64,000 bases of DNA from Coleophoma eucalyptorum. Taxonomy: Eukaryota; Ascomycota; Leotiomycetes; Helotiales; Dermateaceae. The translations under genes were made by a program, and so were the position numbers. This document shows positions 9,829-22,000 of this stretch, piece after piece (the first letter of the stretch is position 1; the number at the start of each line of letters is the position of its first letter). The stretch spans positions 186,001 to 250,000 of the forward strand of contig JALRME010000040.1 of assembly GCA_026120035.1 (NCBI GenBank). Reading direction: 5' to 3'. The notes under the pieces are model-generated. The model saw only the letters and a program-made list of their open reading frames with translations, was not told where the DNA came from and did no database searches.

Positions 9829-12441
9829 TTATATAATTAATATATTCTGAACAGTCCATCCATGGGATCCGTCCTCATCAGGTCGATCAGGCCATACGTA
9901 AACACCCTTCCATTCCCATTCCCATTGCTTGAAATCTACGTTATCCTCTTTTGAGCTATACTTGTGATAGCAGATTGCAACTATGCCTAGAGGAAGTGAT
10001 CTCTGGTCGTCGCCAACAGTGAACCAGCCTTTGCCATCACTTGCAAGCGGCTTTAGCGCCCGCAAGTGGCCACTTTTGAGAAGTTCATCAAGTATTTCCC
10101 TAAGAATCACGTAATCCGAGATGCCATGCATGCGAAGATCCTCATGCTCATTGTTTATAGGGCCAACGAGCCACTTGTTGTTGTCTCTTTCATCCGGGTA
10201 AGGAACCAACTCGCAATACTCCTCCAAGTCCTCGATAAATTCAGGGTCAAGATCTTGTAATAACCATCTACTTTCGAGGCCGCGTTGAGTGATCTCTCCA
10301 GCATAGCTTCCCCTACTCTCACCACAATGGTATTTCACTATAGATACTTGCTCAAAGGGGCCACACTGTACACGTCGTTCTTGTAGAGTGACAGCCGGTG
10401 TGCGAGGCGCCCAGCCCAGGCCTTTAATCCCACAAATACGGGGCGCGGTGGAGAGAAGATAGGCCGTTTGAACAGAACGTTGCGCTCTCCAGATATCTAC
10501 AGCGCTATTATGGTTAGGGTGGCTCGTCAAGAGAGCCCAGATTCGCACATCATCATTCGGCCGCGATGCGTGTCGGTCGGCCAGGGCTCGGCCAGCATCT
10601 TCGACTTTTCGCGCTTTGGAAGATCTACTAAGAGGCAGCAAGTGTTCAGAACACCCAATCAAGACCGCCACATCGATGGCACCATCTTGCCAGACTTGTT
10701 GGAGGAGTGACAATAGCGAGATGGTTTCGTCATGAAGGCAGAGCAGGTAGATCGACCGGTTTGCCTGGGTGGCCTCAAGCATTGTCCAAGCACGTACATT
10801 CCAATCGCAAACAAGCAGCACAGATAGGACGGTCTCCATCGTCTGTATACTCTTCGATTTGAGCGATACCGATTGCAGATCTTTATCACTGACTAAAACC
10901 GCTCGACTAAGTCCGAAGATGTCATTGATTCGGGTGATAGCCTCGTCTCGAAGCTCCTCCTTCTGGCTAGGAATGCATGCCGAGTCTATCCAGTATGAGC
11001 CGCAGCCATGACGAAGCGCAAGGTCCCTATACCGCTCGTGCAAGCATCGATTTATACCCGATTCGGGTCGTCCACCCTGACCATGAGCCCAGACGTGAGA
11101 AATGGCAAGAGTTTTCTGAGAAGCTTGCTTATATTTCAACGTGTTGTTGCTATTTATCAAGCAGATAGCTCGGGGGCTCTCTGTTGTAATGTATGATTTT
11201 TCATCCCACACCATCTTTCTACAATTCTTGTTGCAGCCATCACGGTGAGCAGACTGGAGATGCGTCTCTGCTTTAGTAAATCGGTCGCATGACATGGGGC
11301 CATCGCCACGACAAGATAATTGCCCGTAAGAGCCGTCCTCGTTCATCAAACAACGAGCAGAAAGATTGTAAAAATGCTTGTTCAATCGCTGGGTTAAGCT
11401 CCGAAAATCTGACAGCAAACCGGAGCGGCTGGAGCGCGAGAGCTCGAGCGCCCACCTGCAGATATAGGGGCTCGGCTCAGGATTTTGAGGGACCGCGGTA
11501 CGTACTGGTCGTGCCTCTACGTCTAATGCCATGAGGTGGCTGATGCCTCGGACAGCAAGCATCTCTCCCATTTCCGGAGATGATTCTTCCGTTATTTGTG
11601 TTGCAATGATTTGGTGAAAATGGAACATGACGGACCGTTGCCAAGCTGTCCAGAGAAAGGCTTTGACGATGGTTCAAGCCTGAAAGTCGATACAGACACC
11701 TTCGACAGGATTATCAGCCGCCAGCATACTTAACTCGTCACAAATTCCGGTTAATTCGGCTAGCAGATTGATATAATGATACCACAACTTCGAAATCTGT
11801 TTCTTCTCATCGTCTGAGGAGGTAACATGGCGTAAAAGTAACGCGACAGAGTTAGTATCAACATAATTCGTAACAAGTAGGTCTTTCCAATAAACGCGTG
11901 CAACGTGACGCAGGCTTTGCAACACTGATGTTATATCATTCATTTCCAGTGGTTCAGTTCCTATCTCGAGGCGTGTTTTCTCAAGAAACCAACCTTCTTT
12001 CCATCTCAGAGAATTGAGACTCCGCATCAGCCTCTCTGAACCTTGCGATGGTACGTCACCACTGACATCAAACAGCACAATTTCTTGTGAATTCCGAGGC
12101 AATCTCATAAGTATCTTCACTGCTGAGCGACAGTTAGCACTAAAAATATTGTCATGCTCGACCCCCGCAAGTAACGCGCTTGGGTGTTGTACAAGCAATC
12201 CTGTTATGAGTGTACACAACGTTCTATCCAGGCCTACCCAGTGGTCATGTGGGTTTTCCACGGCCTGAAAAAGATCGAAAGCGGTTCTCCTAAGTTGCCT
12301 ACGCCTTTCCTCGTCATTTATCTCGAGATCTACTGAAAGACTCAGAACCCTTTCACTATGCTCAGTGCATTTGGCGATAAGCTGGAGATCAAAGGGGCTG
12401 AATGAGTTCATATCAGTAATGCCTTCGAAATGAGCTGACAA
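9829..12441 (-). pseudogene. HET-domain (heterokaryon incompatibility) gene interrupted by one in-frame TGA
   Basis: One continuous frame of 870 codons, broken only by a TGA at 11674-11676 (codon 256). The upper part (12441-11677) encodes a helical N-terminal region. The 15 codons after the stop read on in the same frame, and the lower part (11628-9829) holds the HET domain: LAISHVWAHGQGG, then SYWIDSACIP and the following regulatory-loop segment. A Cys-rich stretch with MSCDRF precedes it. HET proteins trigger cell death on allorecognition in fungi. Continuity on both sides of the stop points to a whole gene with one recent nonsense change, probably at a Trp (AWTIVKAFLW by family pattern). 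A second ATG at 12411 may be the true start. A 599-residue protein from the ATG at 11628 could still be made. Confidence 0.82.
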
Positions 12442-12574
12442 GCTTGGAGAGAAGGTTCTTCAAAGAGAGAGAGAGAGAGAGAGAGCAGGTGATTCGACAA
12501 AACGTTAGTCCAAGAAACACCTTTGAAATGCCTTCGAAATAAGCTGAAGCTTAGAGAGAAGGTTCTTCGACAAC
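12419..12574. repeat. Direct repeat pair between the two HET copies, with GA microsatellite
   Basis: The segment beginning atgccttcgaaatgagctga (12419-12462) recurs, slightly changed, at 12527-12570 in the same orientation. Between them a (GA)n run spans 12464-12485. The first copy overlaps the start of the minus-strand HET gene; the second overlaps the head of the truncated plus-strand HET fragment. This looks like the scar of a duplication or rearrangement. Confidence 0.75.
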
Positions 12575-13536
12575 AAGAGAGGGCGGGCTTTGGCGACTCT
12601 TCGATCCGGCCTTGGCGATTTTCCGAGCATGGTTCGCATGGTCACGTAGAAATCGGTGGAAATATAATCCACTTCAGCGTCGAGGTAGCTGAGCGAGTCC
12701 TTGCAACGCTTATTGTGTGTGATTGGAAAGTCAGAGCATGGACACTATTGGAGGCGGTAAAAGGGAATAAATCTATTCACCTGCTATGTAAAGGTAACGA
12801 AATTATATCCCTGCGAAAGATTTTTGAGCTTGTTTGTTCCGAGGGAAATATTGACATGGCTATCCTCTCGTTGAGCTGCGAGCATTTACTCACGGCTGAA
12901 CCAGAGCCAAGGATGACTGAAGTCGCTGCTAGTCTTTTAACCCACCGTCATGCTTCCCGGGATGATGATGACTTTGTGATTTGGAGTTTGCTCAGCTCAG
13001 AAACCGGATTTGATACGGCCGAGGAAATTTGGACCTCCAAATTGCATGGCTCTGTTAGGACAGGGTACCTGATGTCTAGTGCACCACGGCTTGACAAAGA
13101 GGGGCTTAGATGGGCTCCAAGTAGCCCAAATCCTTTCCCATCAAATGGCCTTGTCGGTACTAATGTATATCGTGCGTATTTGTCATGGGATGGAGAGGGG
13201 AGTGAAGAGTGCATAATACTATCTGAAGGACTTGCAGGGCGTTGGCTCTTCCATGAAGTGACACCCAAAGAAGTGAATAACTATCATGGGGTCCCATGGG
13301 TAGCCGCAATACATCGGAATGTCGAGACTGCTTCTTGGGAGACCATGCCATTGCCCAAAAGATTCCCGAACGCATGCGTGCAACAGGCAAAAGAGTTGAT
13401 GATAGAGTACACATTCGTCGCCTTCGTCAAGCCCTTTATAAGCCTCAATAAAGATGCTTATGAGGGGGCTCAGAGAAAAGGCGAGATGCATGGCCCTCCA
13501 TTCGCAATTATTACTTCCAGGAACAAGAAGATTTAG
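12523..13536 (+). pseudogene. 5'-truncated HET-family fragment
   Basis: Open frame of 337 codons with no ATG at its head; the first in-frame ATG is near 12855. From about 12691 it matches the C-terminal half of the neighbouring HET protein: LIVCDWKVRAWTLLEA against LLVCDWNVRAWTMLEA, and later LTHRHASR with a following acidic run. The HET core (SHVWAHG and WIDSACIP segments) is absent, so it cannot act as an ordinary HET protein. The first 50 codons are unrelated and come partly from the direct repeat. It diverges from the full-length copy. Long open frame but no start, so most likely a relic. Confidence 0.72.
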
Positions 13537-14889
13537 GAATGGAAAGCGGTACGCGAATGGCAGCGGCTAGACCCACAGCCAATATTTAAAGAATGTTATT
13601 TGCTCATATCATAAAGTAAACTTCACTTCAATTCATGTTTGGCCATTTTGAACGTATTTTAAGGTCTAAAGGACAATAGAGGGTTCTAGATACAACACAT
13701 TTGTAATTATTGTCGGTATAAGGCCTAGCGCTTCGTGAATGTCTATCTGTTTTCCTTACTGTATTCATTGTTCTCTAGCGGAGTCTTCAACTAACGTAAG
13801 TCATATAGCATAATAAGGCGTATGGCGTAATAAGACGAATTGCCCCACCACCCTACTTTCTATTACCTATATATTAATAATAGTTCATTGAACGAGTATT
13901 AATGCTATCAAGAATAAAATTCATATAACTAAAGCCGTAGAAGAAATTAATTTAGCTTTTATAAGTTAGCGTACAAAGCTACGAAGGACATAGAGCTAAG
14001 GCAGGCTATACTAACATGTGAGAACATCAAAGGCTAACAGGCAGATAATCAAAGTCACAACGTCGGATCGGCACTAAATCGCCAGCAGAGCGGTGCTTCA
14101 TTGTAAAACTAATTGCTGAAACCCTCACTTTGGGCCATGAAATGAAGATATATACTTTTCGGTATAACCAAATACAGCCGTATTCAATCGTGGCATCTCT
14201 TCGAAGCCCCTTCAAAGCCCATCCGGGGTCTAATCGGCTATGTCATAGTCATGTGACCCTGACAATATTTATATAAATAAAATAGTTATTAATAAAACCT
14301 AGGCTTCTTATGCTTTTCCTAATAATTGATATGGCATTTTAACCTCTAATAATATTGAGTCTATGAATAGTCTCTTCCAGGCGAGCCGCCTCCGAGTCAG
14401 GACGTAACAGGTGGACATATCATGACTGTCACGTGGACCTGATAGAGTATATCTTCGCGTAGAGACACCTCATGATGCATCATCTTAAAGACTTAGATAT
14501 ATTTCATGAGAAGAGCCGAGGCTCAACAGATACGAATATAATAAATAATTATTATCAGGCTGTAGCTTCACACTTAGAATGGCAAAACTTTATGATCAAT
14601 ACTTAGGATTTCATAAATCACCCTCAGGCACCCTCATATTACCTTAACCAGCCTAAATTCGGGCAATGGGGGTCCGAACATAAATTAGTTGACGTGTATA
14701 TTAGGTTCGTGTAACCACACCATGCATCTCTCACCCACCTCGGTCAAAAGTCCATCTCTTTATCCCATTTGAAGACAGGACAGAAATCATCTCCGTAAAC
14801 ATTGACAAGCCATTCTTATCAGATACTGTGATAAATGGCACATTCGCCAAGTCCGTTTTCAATAATTTTCGCTTAGCTAATTGCTTCTA
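13537..14889. other. AT-rich gene-poor stretch
   Basis: No gene supported. Around 13809-13842 two tandem 17-base units (gcataataaggcgtatg and gcgtaataagacgaatt) resemble the tandem layout of Fot1-type terminal repeats and may mark another decayed element. At about 14710-14880 on the minus strand a short open stretch with an early stop was seen but not recognised. Confidence 0.45.
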
Positions 14890-15178
14890 CCAACCAACGA
14901 TTTCACGAGATCTATAAGATTCTTCGATTTAGGTATAGTATCGCTTCGCGGTTTGGCCAGCGTCGTAGGAGGGTCGTATGTATAACGTTATAGGCCTTAG
15001 CTGTAGCCCTAAGGCTTAATGTAGGGTTGTTTCCAAGAGATTCGAGGGCAAGGTTGACCTTACTTTCGTATAGAAGTATAATTATATTGTGTTATTAAGA
15101 TACAGAATATTAAGTATAGTAAAGGCGACGCGTACTAGAAAGTGGTGCACTCGCATATATGGTGCAGTCGCTTATAAG
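14890..15178 (-). mobile_element. Second Fot1/pogo transposon relic with interrupted terminal repeat
   Basis: Minus-strand translation from about 15073 gives the N-terminus of a Fot1 transposase (LALESLGNNPTLSLRA, then KAYNV and TLLRR), followed in another frame by TIPKSKNLIDLVKSLV. It is broken within 70 codons. Outside its start lies the terminal repeat at 15141-15178, with units gtgcactcgcatatatg and gtgcagtcgcttataag, cut off by a solo LTR. Same family and orientation as the relic at 6945-7566. Confidence 0.75.
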
Positions 15179-15493
15179 TGTTGGAATATCGATATATCTA
15201 CCACCTGCACATGAGGTAACATCGATATACCTCATGCAGGTATTGGTAAATCGCTACGCCACCTATAGGTGTATAGAGTTGGAATAGCGCTATACTACTT
15301 GCTTGTTCCCGTGTTTGCGCTTAGGCGCAAACACTACATATGACTGTATTACTACGGAGGTCAAATGGATACCCAGAAGGGGGTATTTATAAAACCTCCA
15401 CCACACTCACTTAGAAGAATGATCTACATTTTTACCTTACGATTTTGACCTGTCTATTACAGTTGAAATAAGAGGTATATAGATCAAGCAACA
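15179..15493 (+). repeat. Solo LTR (family A) with 5-bp target duplication ATAAG
   Basis: Starts TGTTGGAATATCG and ends GCAACA, flanked by ATAAG at 15174-15178 and 15494-15498. Its 3' part (cctccaccacactcacttaga, ttttaccttacgattttgac) matches the element at 60095-60397. Length 315. The target duplication and TG...CA ends identify a solo LTR, probably Copia-like. It inserted into the terminal repeat of the Fot1 relic. Confidence 0.88.
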
Positions 15494-15547
15494 ATAAGAT
15501 ACTTATATGATTTTAATGAGAGAACATATAATATTAGTTTCGACAAG

Positions 15548-16345
15548 TTAAATAACATTTGATTTCTCGTCCATTGCCTCCTCCTTTGTCGGCGATTTCA
15601 CAACTTCCGCCATATCTGTAAATGGAGATTGCGTCGCTTCTTCGTTACTCTGCCCAGCAACTACAATTTCCTCTGCATCTGTGAATGGACCTTTCTCTAC
15701 ATCCTTTTGAGAACCGTTTTCTTCGTTAAGTATTACCGTTGAATTCGAAGGCATTTCCCCAGCTGATCCAGCAACAGTTTTGTCCGCTGACCGTTTGAAT
15801 TTCTGGAACCTTCGGTACTGAAAGGAGACTGCAGTTACGAGAACAATTATGCCGACTTTTCTCTCAATTAATATTGAATATTTTTAAATTTGAAAGGATC
15901 AAGGTCTTATCTTACCGACTATTAGAGCTATAACCAGTGATGGATCCGAAGATGATGTGGTTGGTTCTATAGATGAGATTCCTGCATTTGCTGTTGATGG
16001 TTGGAATGCGGCAGCAGCAGATATTCGAGCCAATGCGGTAGAAGTGCTCTTGGTCGCAGCTGTTGTAGTCTTTGAGCTTGATGTAGTGTCATCATCATCG
16101 TCGTCATCATCGTCGTTATCGGTAGCTGTGGCTGTAGGTGTAGCGGCAGCTGTAATAGTGCCAGGAGCTGGGCTCGCGGGCGTATTTGAGCTTGTTGGAA
16201 CAGTATCGTCATCATCATCATCATCATTATCGTCATCTCTCCTCTCTACATAATATGTCTTTGTAAGGATTGTCTCTGGTACTTTATTCTTAATTTGTAT
16301 GAAACTATCTTGGCGGACAACGATGTTTCTTCGATGGAAACTCAT
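15548..16345 (-). CDS. Acidic single-pass membrane protein, unknown function
   Basis: Two exons, 15916-16345 and 15548-15855, with a 60-nt intron (GTAAGA...AAAAG) inside the membrane-segment codons. The N-terminal part has two Asp tracts (residues about 36-47 and 77-85) and Thr/Ser/Ala/Pro-rich linkers. A hydrophobic segment follows (SLVIALIVVGIIVLVTAVSF), then a basic stop-transfer QYRRFQKFKR and an acidic tail. The tail repeats a short motif, GPFTDAEEIV and SPFTDMAEVV. The ATG at 16345 has good context (caaaatga). No N-terminal signal peptide is seen, so topology is unclear. The layout recalls cell-surface or vacuolar sensors, but I do not recognise the family. The complementary Ser/Val-rich frame is only a shadow of the Asp tracts. 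Confidence 0.7.
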
Positions 16346-18634
16346 TTTGAACAGCCTTTAACTGAGAAAAAGAAATAATGATAAATCTTCAATATCAAGT
16401 AACAAGAAATCAAGTACTACAGCAAATAGAAGTATTATATATCAGGGTCAGTGAAATATCCGAAGCCTTCCGTCCTGATTTCGGCATTAATAGACAGGTT
16501 AGTTGAAGATAAAAATATAAGTTGGGGCTCAGCCGAAATGTTTAAAGATACCAAATTCATCCATGCGCTGATCTTATCTCGAGAATATTATTGGCTTTCA
16601 TTCATGTGCTCGAGCCTCAAAGTTGAAAAACGTGGGACGGGTTTGTTTTAGCGGAATTTACAGCGTCCCCGAGCGTTCTATGCCATAATATCAAAGCTTG
16701 GCGGCCCCTAGAACGGAGGTACTTATGCGAACCGTGTGAGAGATACGTATCGAAAGCGAAAGGAAAGGTCGTAGTTCTGCTGAGTCCGGTTTGCCTAATT
16801 AGCCGCCGGCGCAATAAATCTTGTCTCTGTTCGTGAAATCAGCGTCTATGGTCATATATTAAGAGGGATTAGAAGTTTAACGTTACGTTACTACAGTCCT
16901 GCAAACCAGCCAACTGCATTCTCTTAGACATAGTTATTGCGCCTCTCCTAGTGACAGGCTTTTATCTGTACTGCTTTAAATCTATGGTTTTGTTGTAGAA
17001 GGCTTATAACCTTTTTTTTCTAAGTTGTTTTAAAGTTATCGCCACCGCTCGCAGGTGCCTAAAAAAAGATTTAGATCTAAAAACATATTGGATTCTAACG
17101 AAACATTATATATTACTATTGCAATCCTATTAGGAAAGTATTGACAAGCCTAGAAATACTACAGTCGCTTTAGTGTAGACGCGTGGTATTCTTGGGTACT
17201 CAGAATCTAGTTCTACGGGTCTTAATTTACAATAGCCAAATTAATAATTCATGGTAGATGATAGTTTTCTTTGGAAGTTACTCAACCACTCTCTGCGCGG
17301 AAATATTTCGACCTTAACGAAGCTCACTGTCCTAGCGAGCGATGATACTGATACCAGTCATGCCTCGAGAGCCGGGACCAATTCCACGAAGGAGGATGAT
17401 ATAGCACCAGCGGTAGTAAATCAAGCGCACGCAGCAGAAGAAGGGCAGTATTACGTCAGCCCAGAATTCTGCAATTTTGCCAAGACATCCATCCCATCGC
17501 CACTTCCGGAAATGGCAAATGCAACAGCAGTATAAGTGCGATTAGATAGTACCAAAATCGACACATCTCCCCGCATAATTGGATACCATCTTGCAAGACC
17601 ATTCTTCTAACGGCTGTAATTGCATGGCGATAAGAAAATGGCAATGGAGGCGCGCTTGGCAGAAGGTTAGATGCATCGCCGCGACAATAATTATGGTGCC
17701 ACCTATGGCTAAGACCTTGGCTTTACATTCTGTTGACATGATTTAGTCAATCTCAAAGAGCGTCCATTTATTCCTGAGATCTAGTATTTGGGCCGGATAA
17801 ACAGCACATGTGGTTTGCAACTTTGGAATTGAGTTAGACTTTGAATACTTGGTGTTTTCTGCGTGGACTTGGTTGCTAAAGTTAAGCTGAACTCGTCAGA
17901 TATCGAAGCACAGAAATGAAGTGGCTCTGGCAGCCGCCGCCGAATAGATTGAATTGCGACAAGTTCTTACATCACATGAGCATGGCGCGGCGGGTAAACG
18001 AGTCACGCTCGACGCACCAAGAATGATAAAAGTTCCTTGCCCAGAGCTTTTGATGGAGCAGATTTCTGCCTTTCGCCCTTGGCATCCTCGGCATGCATCT
18101 GTAAGTATTGCCGTTGAACTCACCTACAGGGCTTTCCAAGACACTCAAATATCATTGCCTCCCGTGCTCGGGAGTATACTGAACGAGTATTATGGTTTTC
18201 TACTTGTCCCAAATCGGTGGTAAACTGGTGGTTATCGAATTGCTGCACCAGCGATGCTACGGCGTGACTTCTGCCTTTCAATGAAGTAGGTGCGGCCGCC
18301 TCTGGCCAAGTGCGGTCGCTATGACTTGGCAAAGCTCGCCAAGTCACCCGCTGAACTTTCGGTGGGCTTACGAGGCATTCTCTCCATTTTTGTCACTCGA
18401 TTTGGTAAACTTCTATGCTCAAGTGCAAAGTGGAATAAAGTCCTTGGTCTCTCGCAAATTCTGCACGCATCTCTATATATAAAGCAGCAGCTCCCATTTT
18501 CTCCATCCAATACTTTTTCGTTCGGCTCCATCTTTCAGCAATATCATCATTGCTATTAATTGATACATTATTGCTTGCTATCGATTAACAGAGACACTGA
18601 AATTTTGATTCTTATTTGGTTATAACTACTAGCC
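16346..18634. other. Large intergenic region upstream of the ENA ATPase
   Basis: A 2.3-kb gap with no gene I can support. Open frames at 17251-17535 (+), 17542-17739 (-) and 17954-18223 (+) have no recognisable family and overlap one another on opposite strands. The last 350 bases should hold the ATPase promoter. Confidence 0.5.
18474..18483 (+). promoter_or_regulatory. TATA-like element upstream of the ENA ATPase
   Basis: TATATATAAA lies 152 bases before the ATG at 18635 and is followed by CT-rich sequence and tccatcttt, as expected for a strong fungal promoter. Inferred from position only. Confidence 0.45.
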
Positions 18635-21600
18635 ATGGCTTCCAAGAGTAATAAAGAATATTCAGCCGTTCACACATCTGGCCAAGCCAATGAACCTCTC
18701 TCCGGGCTCCCTCATACATTGACCATTGAGCAAGCTGCAGCTGAAATTGGGGCCAATCTTGAAGATGGACTTACGGCTGCTGAAGCTCGAATTCGCCTCG
18801 AGAAATATGGGAAGAATGAGCTCGACGATGGCCCTGGGGTTTCCCCAATCAAGATTTTGATTCGACAAGTTGCAAATGCTATGACTCTAGTTAAGCGTAC
18901 CATCTTCCCATGCCCATGCCACAGATTTTCTGATCCAATTTCCTAGGTGCTGATCCTGGCCATGACGGTCAGTTTTGGAATCGGTTCATACATTGAAGGA
19001 GGAGTTATTACCGCTGTGATCATGTTGAATATAGTTGTTGGCTTTTTTCAGGAGTTTAGTGCTGAGAAGACGATGAACTCTTTGCGTTCTTTGAGTTCCC
19101 CAACTGCAAGCGTCATTCGCGATGGAGAAACTATAGTCGTTCCCACTGGTGAGCTGGTGTATGGAGACCTGGTTGAAGTCAAAGTCGGTGATACAGTCCC
19201 GGCCGATATTCGGTAAGTTCCTTCTAGTTCTCCATTGTTGACATCCTCTAACATCTAATAGTTTAGTAGAGGCCATGAACTTCGAAACGGACGAGGCATT
19301 ACTTACCGGCGAATCTCTCCCGGTTCAAAAACTGGCTAGTTCGACTTTCAATGCCGACACAGGGCCAGGCGACCGCTTAAATATTATCTATAGCTCGTCC
19401 ACTGTCACCAAGGGACGTGGCCGTGGTATTGTGTTCGCCACTGGAATGACCACTGAAATCGGCTCCATTGCAGCAGCTCTTCGTGGTGGAACGTCAAAGC
19501 GGCGACATGTAAAGCGTAAGCCAGATGGAAGCGCAAAGCCCCATCGCTACGTGCAGGCAGGGGTGCTTACTGCAAGCGACTTCGTTGGCAGATTTCTGGG
19601 CGTAAACGTTGGAACTCCATTGCAGCGAAAGCTTTCTAAGCTTGCGATACTTCTGTTCGGAATCGCCGTTGTCTGTGCTATCATAGTCCTCGGTGCTAAC
19701 AAATTCTCCAACAATACCGAAGTTATTATCTACGCCGTTGCTACTGGTCTTTCTATGATTCCTGCCTCACTCATTGTGGTTTTGACTATTACAATGGCTG
19801 CTGGTACGAAGAGAATGGTCAAACGGCACGTCGTTGTTCGAAAATTGGAGTCACTCGAGGCTCTAGGTGGTGTGACAGGTAAGTGCATGAATATCACGTA
19901 TCTAGGCCTCAATTGACTAGTACTTTAGACATTTGCTCGGATAAGACTGGTACTCTCACACAAGGGAAAATGGTGGTCAAACAGGCTTGGATTCCGAGTA
20001 ACGGCACATACACCGTCGGCATGTCTGAAAATCCTCTAGATCCGACCCTGGGTAAACTGTTTCATCGAAAAACTGCTCCTAGGGAAGAATTGCACGAGGA
20101 AAAATCCTCAGAGAACATGTCAGGGTCTAGCTACGAAGATCTGCTGAAAGATAACGAGGACCTGGTACGGTTTCTCAACATTGCATCCCTTGCCAACCTT
20201 GCACACGTTCACAAAACTGAACATGAATGGAAAGCACGTGGTGACCCAACGGATATCGCAATTCAAGTTTTTGCTTCTCGTTTCAACTGGAACCGTTCCC
20301 GCTGGACTGGCGATAACAACCCCACCTGGATCCAGCGAGCAGAGTATCCATTCGATTCTAGCATCAAAAAAATGTCTGTAATTTTTCAAAGCGCGGATCG
20401 CACAATGGTTCTGACGAAAGGTGCCGTTGAGCGTGTATTCGAATGTTGTTCTAGAATCTGTGGGCCTAATGGGGACATTAAATTGACTGAAGAAATCCAC
20501 GGCCAGATCCTTGAGAACATGGAAGCGCTTGCTAGCCAAGGTCTTCGTGTTTTAGCACTTGCGAGTAAGGCATTGCCGCATGTGGTAGATGAGCAAAAGA
20601 TTCCTGAACGAGCTGCGGTTGAAAAAGATCTTATTTTCGCCGGGCTTGTTGGTCTTTATGACCCTCCCAGACCCGAAACCGCGGGTGCAGTCACAGCGTG
20701 TCATCATTCAGGGATTGCCGTGCACATGTTAACTGGTGATCATCCGAGTACTGCGAAGGCTATTGCTCTTCAAGTTGGTATCCTACCTGCTAATATGGCA
20801 TCCGTCGCTCAGGATAAGGTCGAGAGCATGGTGATGACAGCCGGACAATTTGATAAGTTGTCGGATGATCAAATCGATGCTCTTCCTCTCTTGCCATTGG
20901 TCATCGCACGATGTTCCCCGACCACCAAAGTTCGAATGATCGAGGCGCTTCATCGACGTGGACGATTCGCAGCAATGACCGGTGATGGGGTCAATGACTC
21001 CCCTTCTCTGAAACGGGCAGATGTCGGCATTGCAATGGGTCTCGCTGGATCCGACGTTGCAAAGGATGCTTCAGATATTGTTCTCACTGATGATAACTTC
21101 GCTTCTATCTTAAACGCTGTCGAAGAAGGCAGACGTATGTTTGATAATATTCAAAAATTTATCCTTCATCTTCTAGCTGAAAACATTGCCCAGGCATGCA
21201 CACTGCTTATTGGTCTTGCATTCAAGGACGACTCTGCTCTATCTGTCTTCCCGTTGGCTCCAGTTGAGATTCTGTGGGTCATCATGATCACATCTGGTGC
21301 GTTATAATCCATACTTATGCTAAAAAGATATAATAAAGCTGATAACATTACAGGAATGCCTGACATGGGTCTCGGTTTCGAAGCCCCAGCCCCAGATATC
21401 ATGTCTCGGCCGCCCCACCCAGTCGAAGTCGGCGTCTTCACTCGCGAAGTGCTGCTTGATATGCTGGTCTATGGGCTCTGGATGGCTGCCCTTTGTCTCT
21501 CTTCATTTTCACTGGTCATGTTCGGCTTCGGCGACGGTGAGCTAGGCACGGGATGCAATGACTCCTACTCTGATGAGTGTGACACCGTGTTTCGTGCCCG

Positions 21601-22000
21601 CGCCACCACTTTTGTCTGCCTCACCTGGTTCGCACTCTTCCTCGCGTGGGAAATGGTCAATATGCGCCGCTCATTCTTCAGAATGAAACCTAAGAGCAAG
21701 AAGTACTTCACGCAGTGGGTACACGATATCTGGAGTAATCAATTCTTGTTCTGGGCCGTTATAGCTGGCTTTGTCACCGTTTTCCCAACGCTATACATTC
21801 CAGTAATCAATCACGTCGTGTTCAAGCACACGGGTATCAGTTGGGAATGGGGGATTGTGTTCATAGAATCTATCTTGTTCTTTGTAGGTTGTGAGACCTG
21901 GAAGTGGGGTAAGAGGATTTACTTCCGAAGACAGACGAGGCAGAACGATGGCAATATTGAGGATATGGAGAAGAAAGCCTTCTCTGCCTACTTTGATTAA
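18635..22000 (+). CDS. ENA1: ENA-type (type IID) P-type Na+/K+ ATPase
   Basis: Five exons: 18635-18889, 18947-19212, 19262-19878, 19929-21296 and 21354-22000, 1050 residues in frame, the usual ENA length. Features in order: N-terminal cation-ATPase domain with VSPIKILIRQVANAMTL, membrane helices with YIEGGVITAVIMLNIVVGF, actuator motif LLTGES, phosphorylation site DKTGT (Asp384), nucleotide-binding domain, hinge motif MTGDGVNDSPSLK, and C-terminal helices. The sequence IEGGVITAVI...AEKTM before SLRSLSSP is diagnostic of ENA pumps rather than Ca2+ ATPases. These pumps expel Na+ or K+ across the plasma membrane under salt or alkaline stress. The first intron has the less usual donor GTTAAG. No damage seen. 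Confidence 0.93.

Noticed and set aside
11674..11676. TGA read as an amino acid (recoding)
   Set aside because: Several intact genes here end in TGA, and the context (tgaacc) lacks the CTA that favours readthrough. A nonsense mutation is simpler.
9829..12441. Repeat-induced point mutation as cause of the stop
   Set aside because: A TGG to TGA change is not the CpA-type change typical of that process, and the rest of the frame is clean.
15957..16253. Plus-strand Ser/Val-rich open frame
   Set aside because: It is the complement of the Asp-tract codons of the minus-strand membrane protein gene.
16346..18300. Open frames at 17251-17535, 17542-17739 and 17954-18223
   Set aside because: They overlap on opposite strands, show no family resemblance and have no convincing splice pattern.
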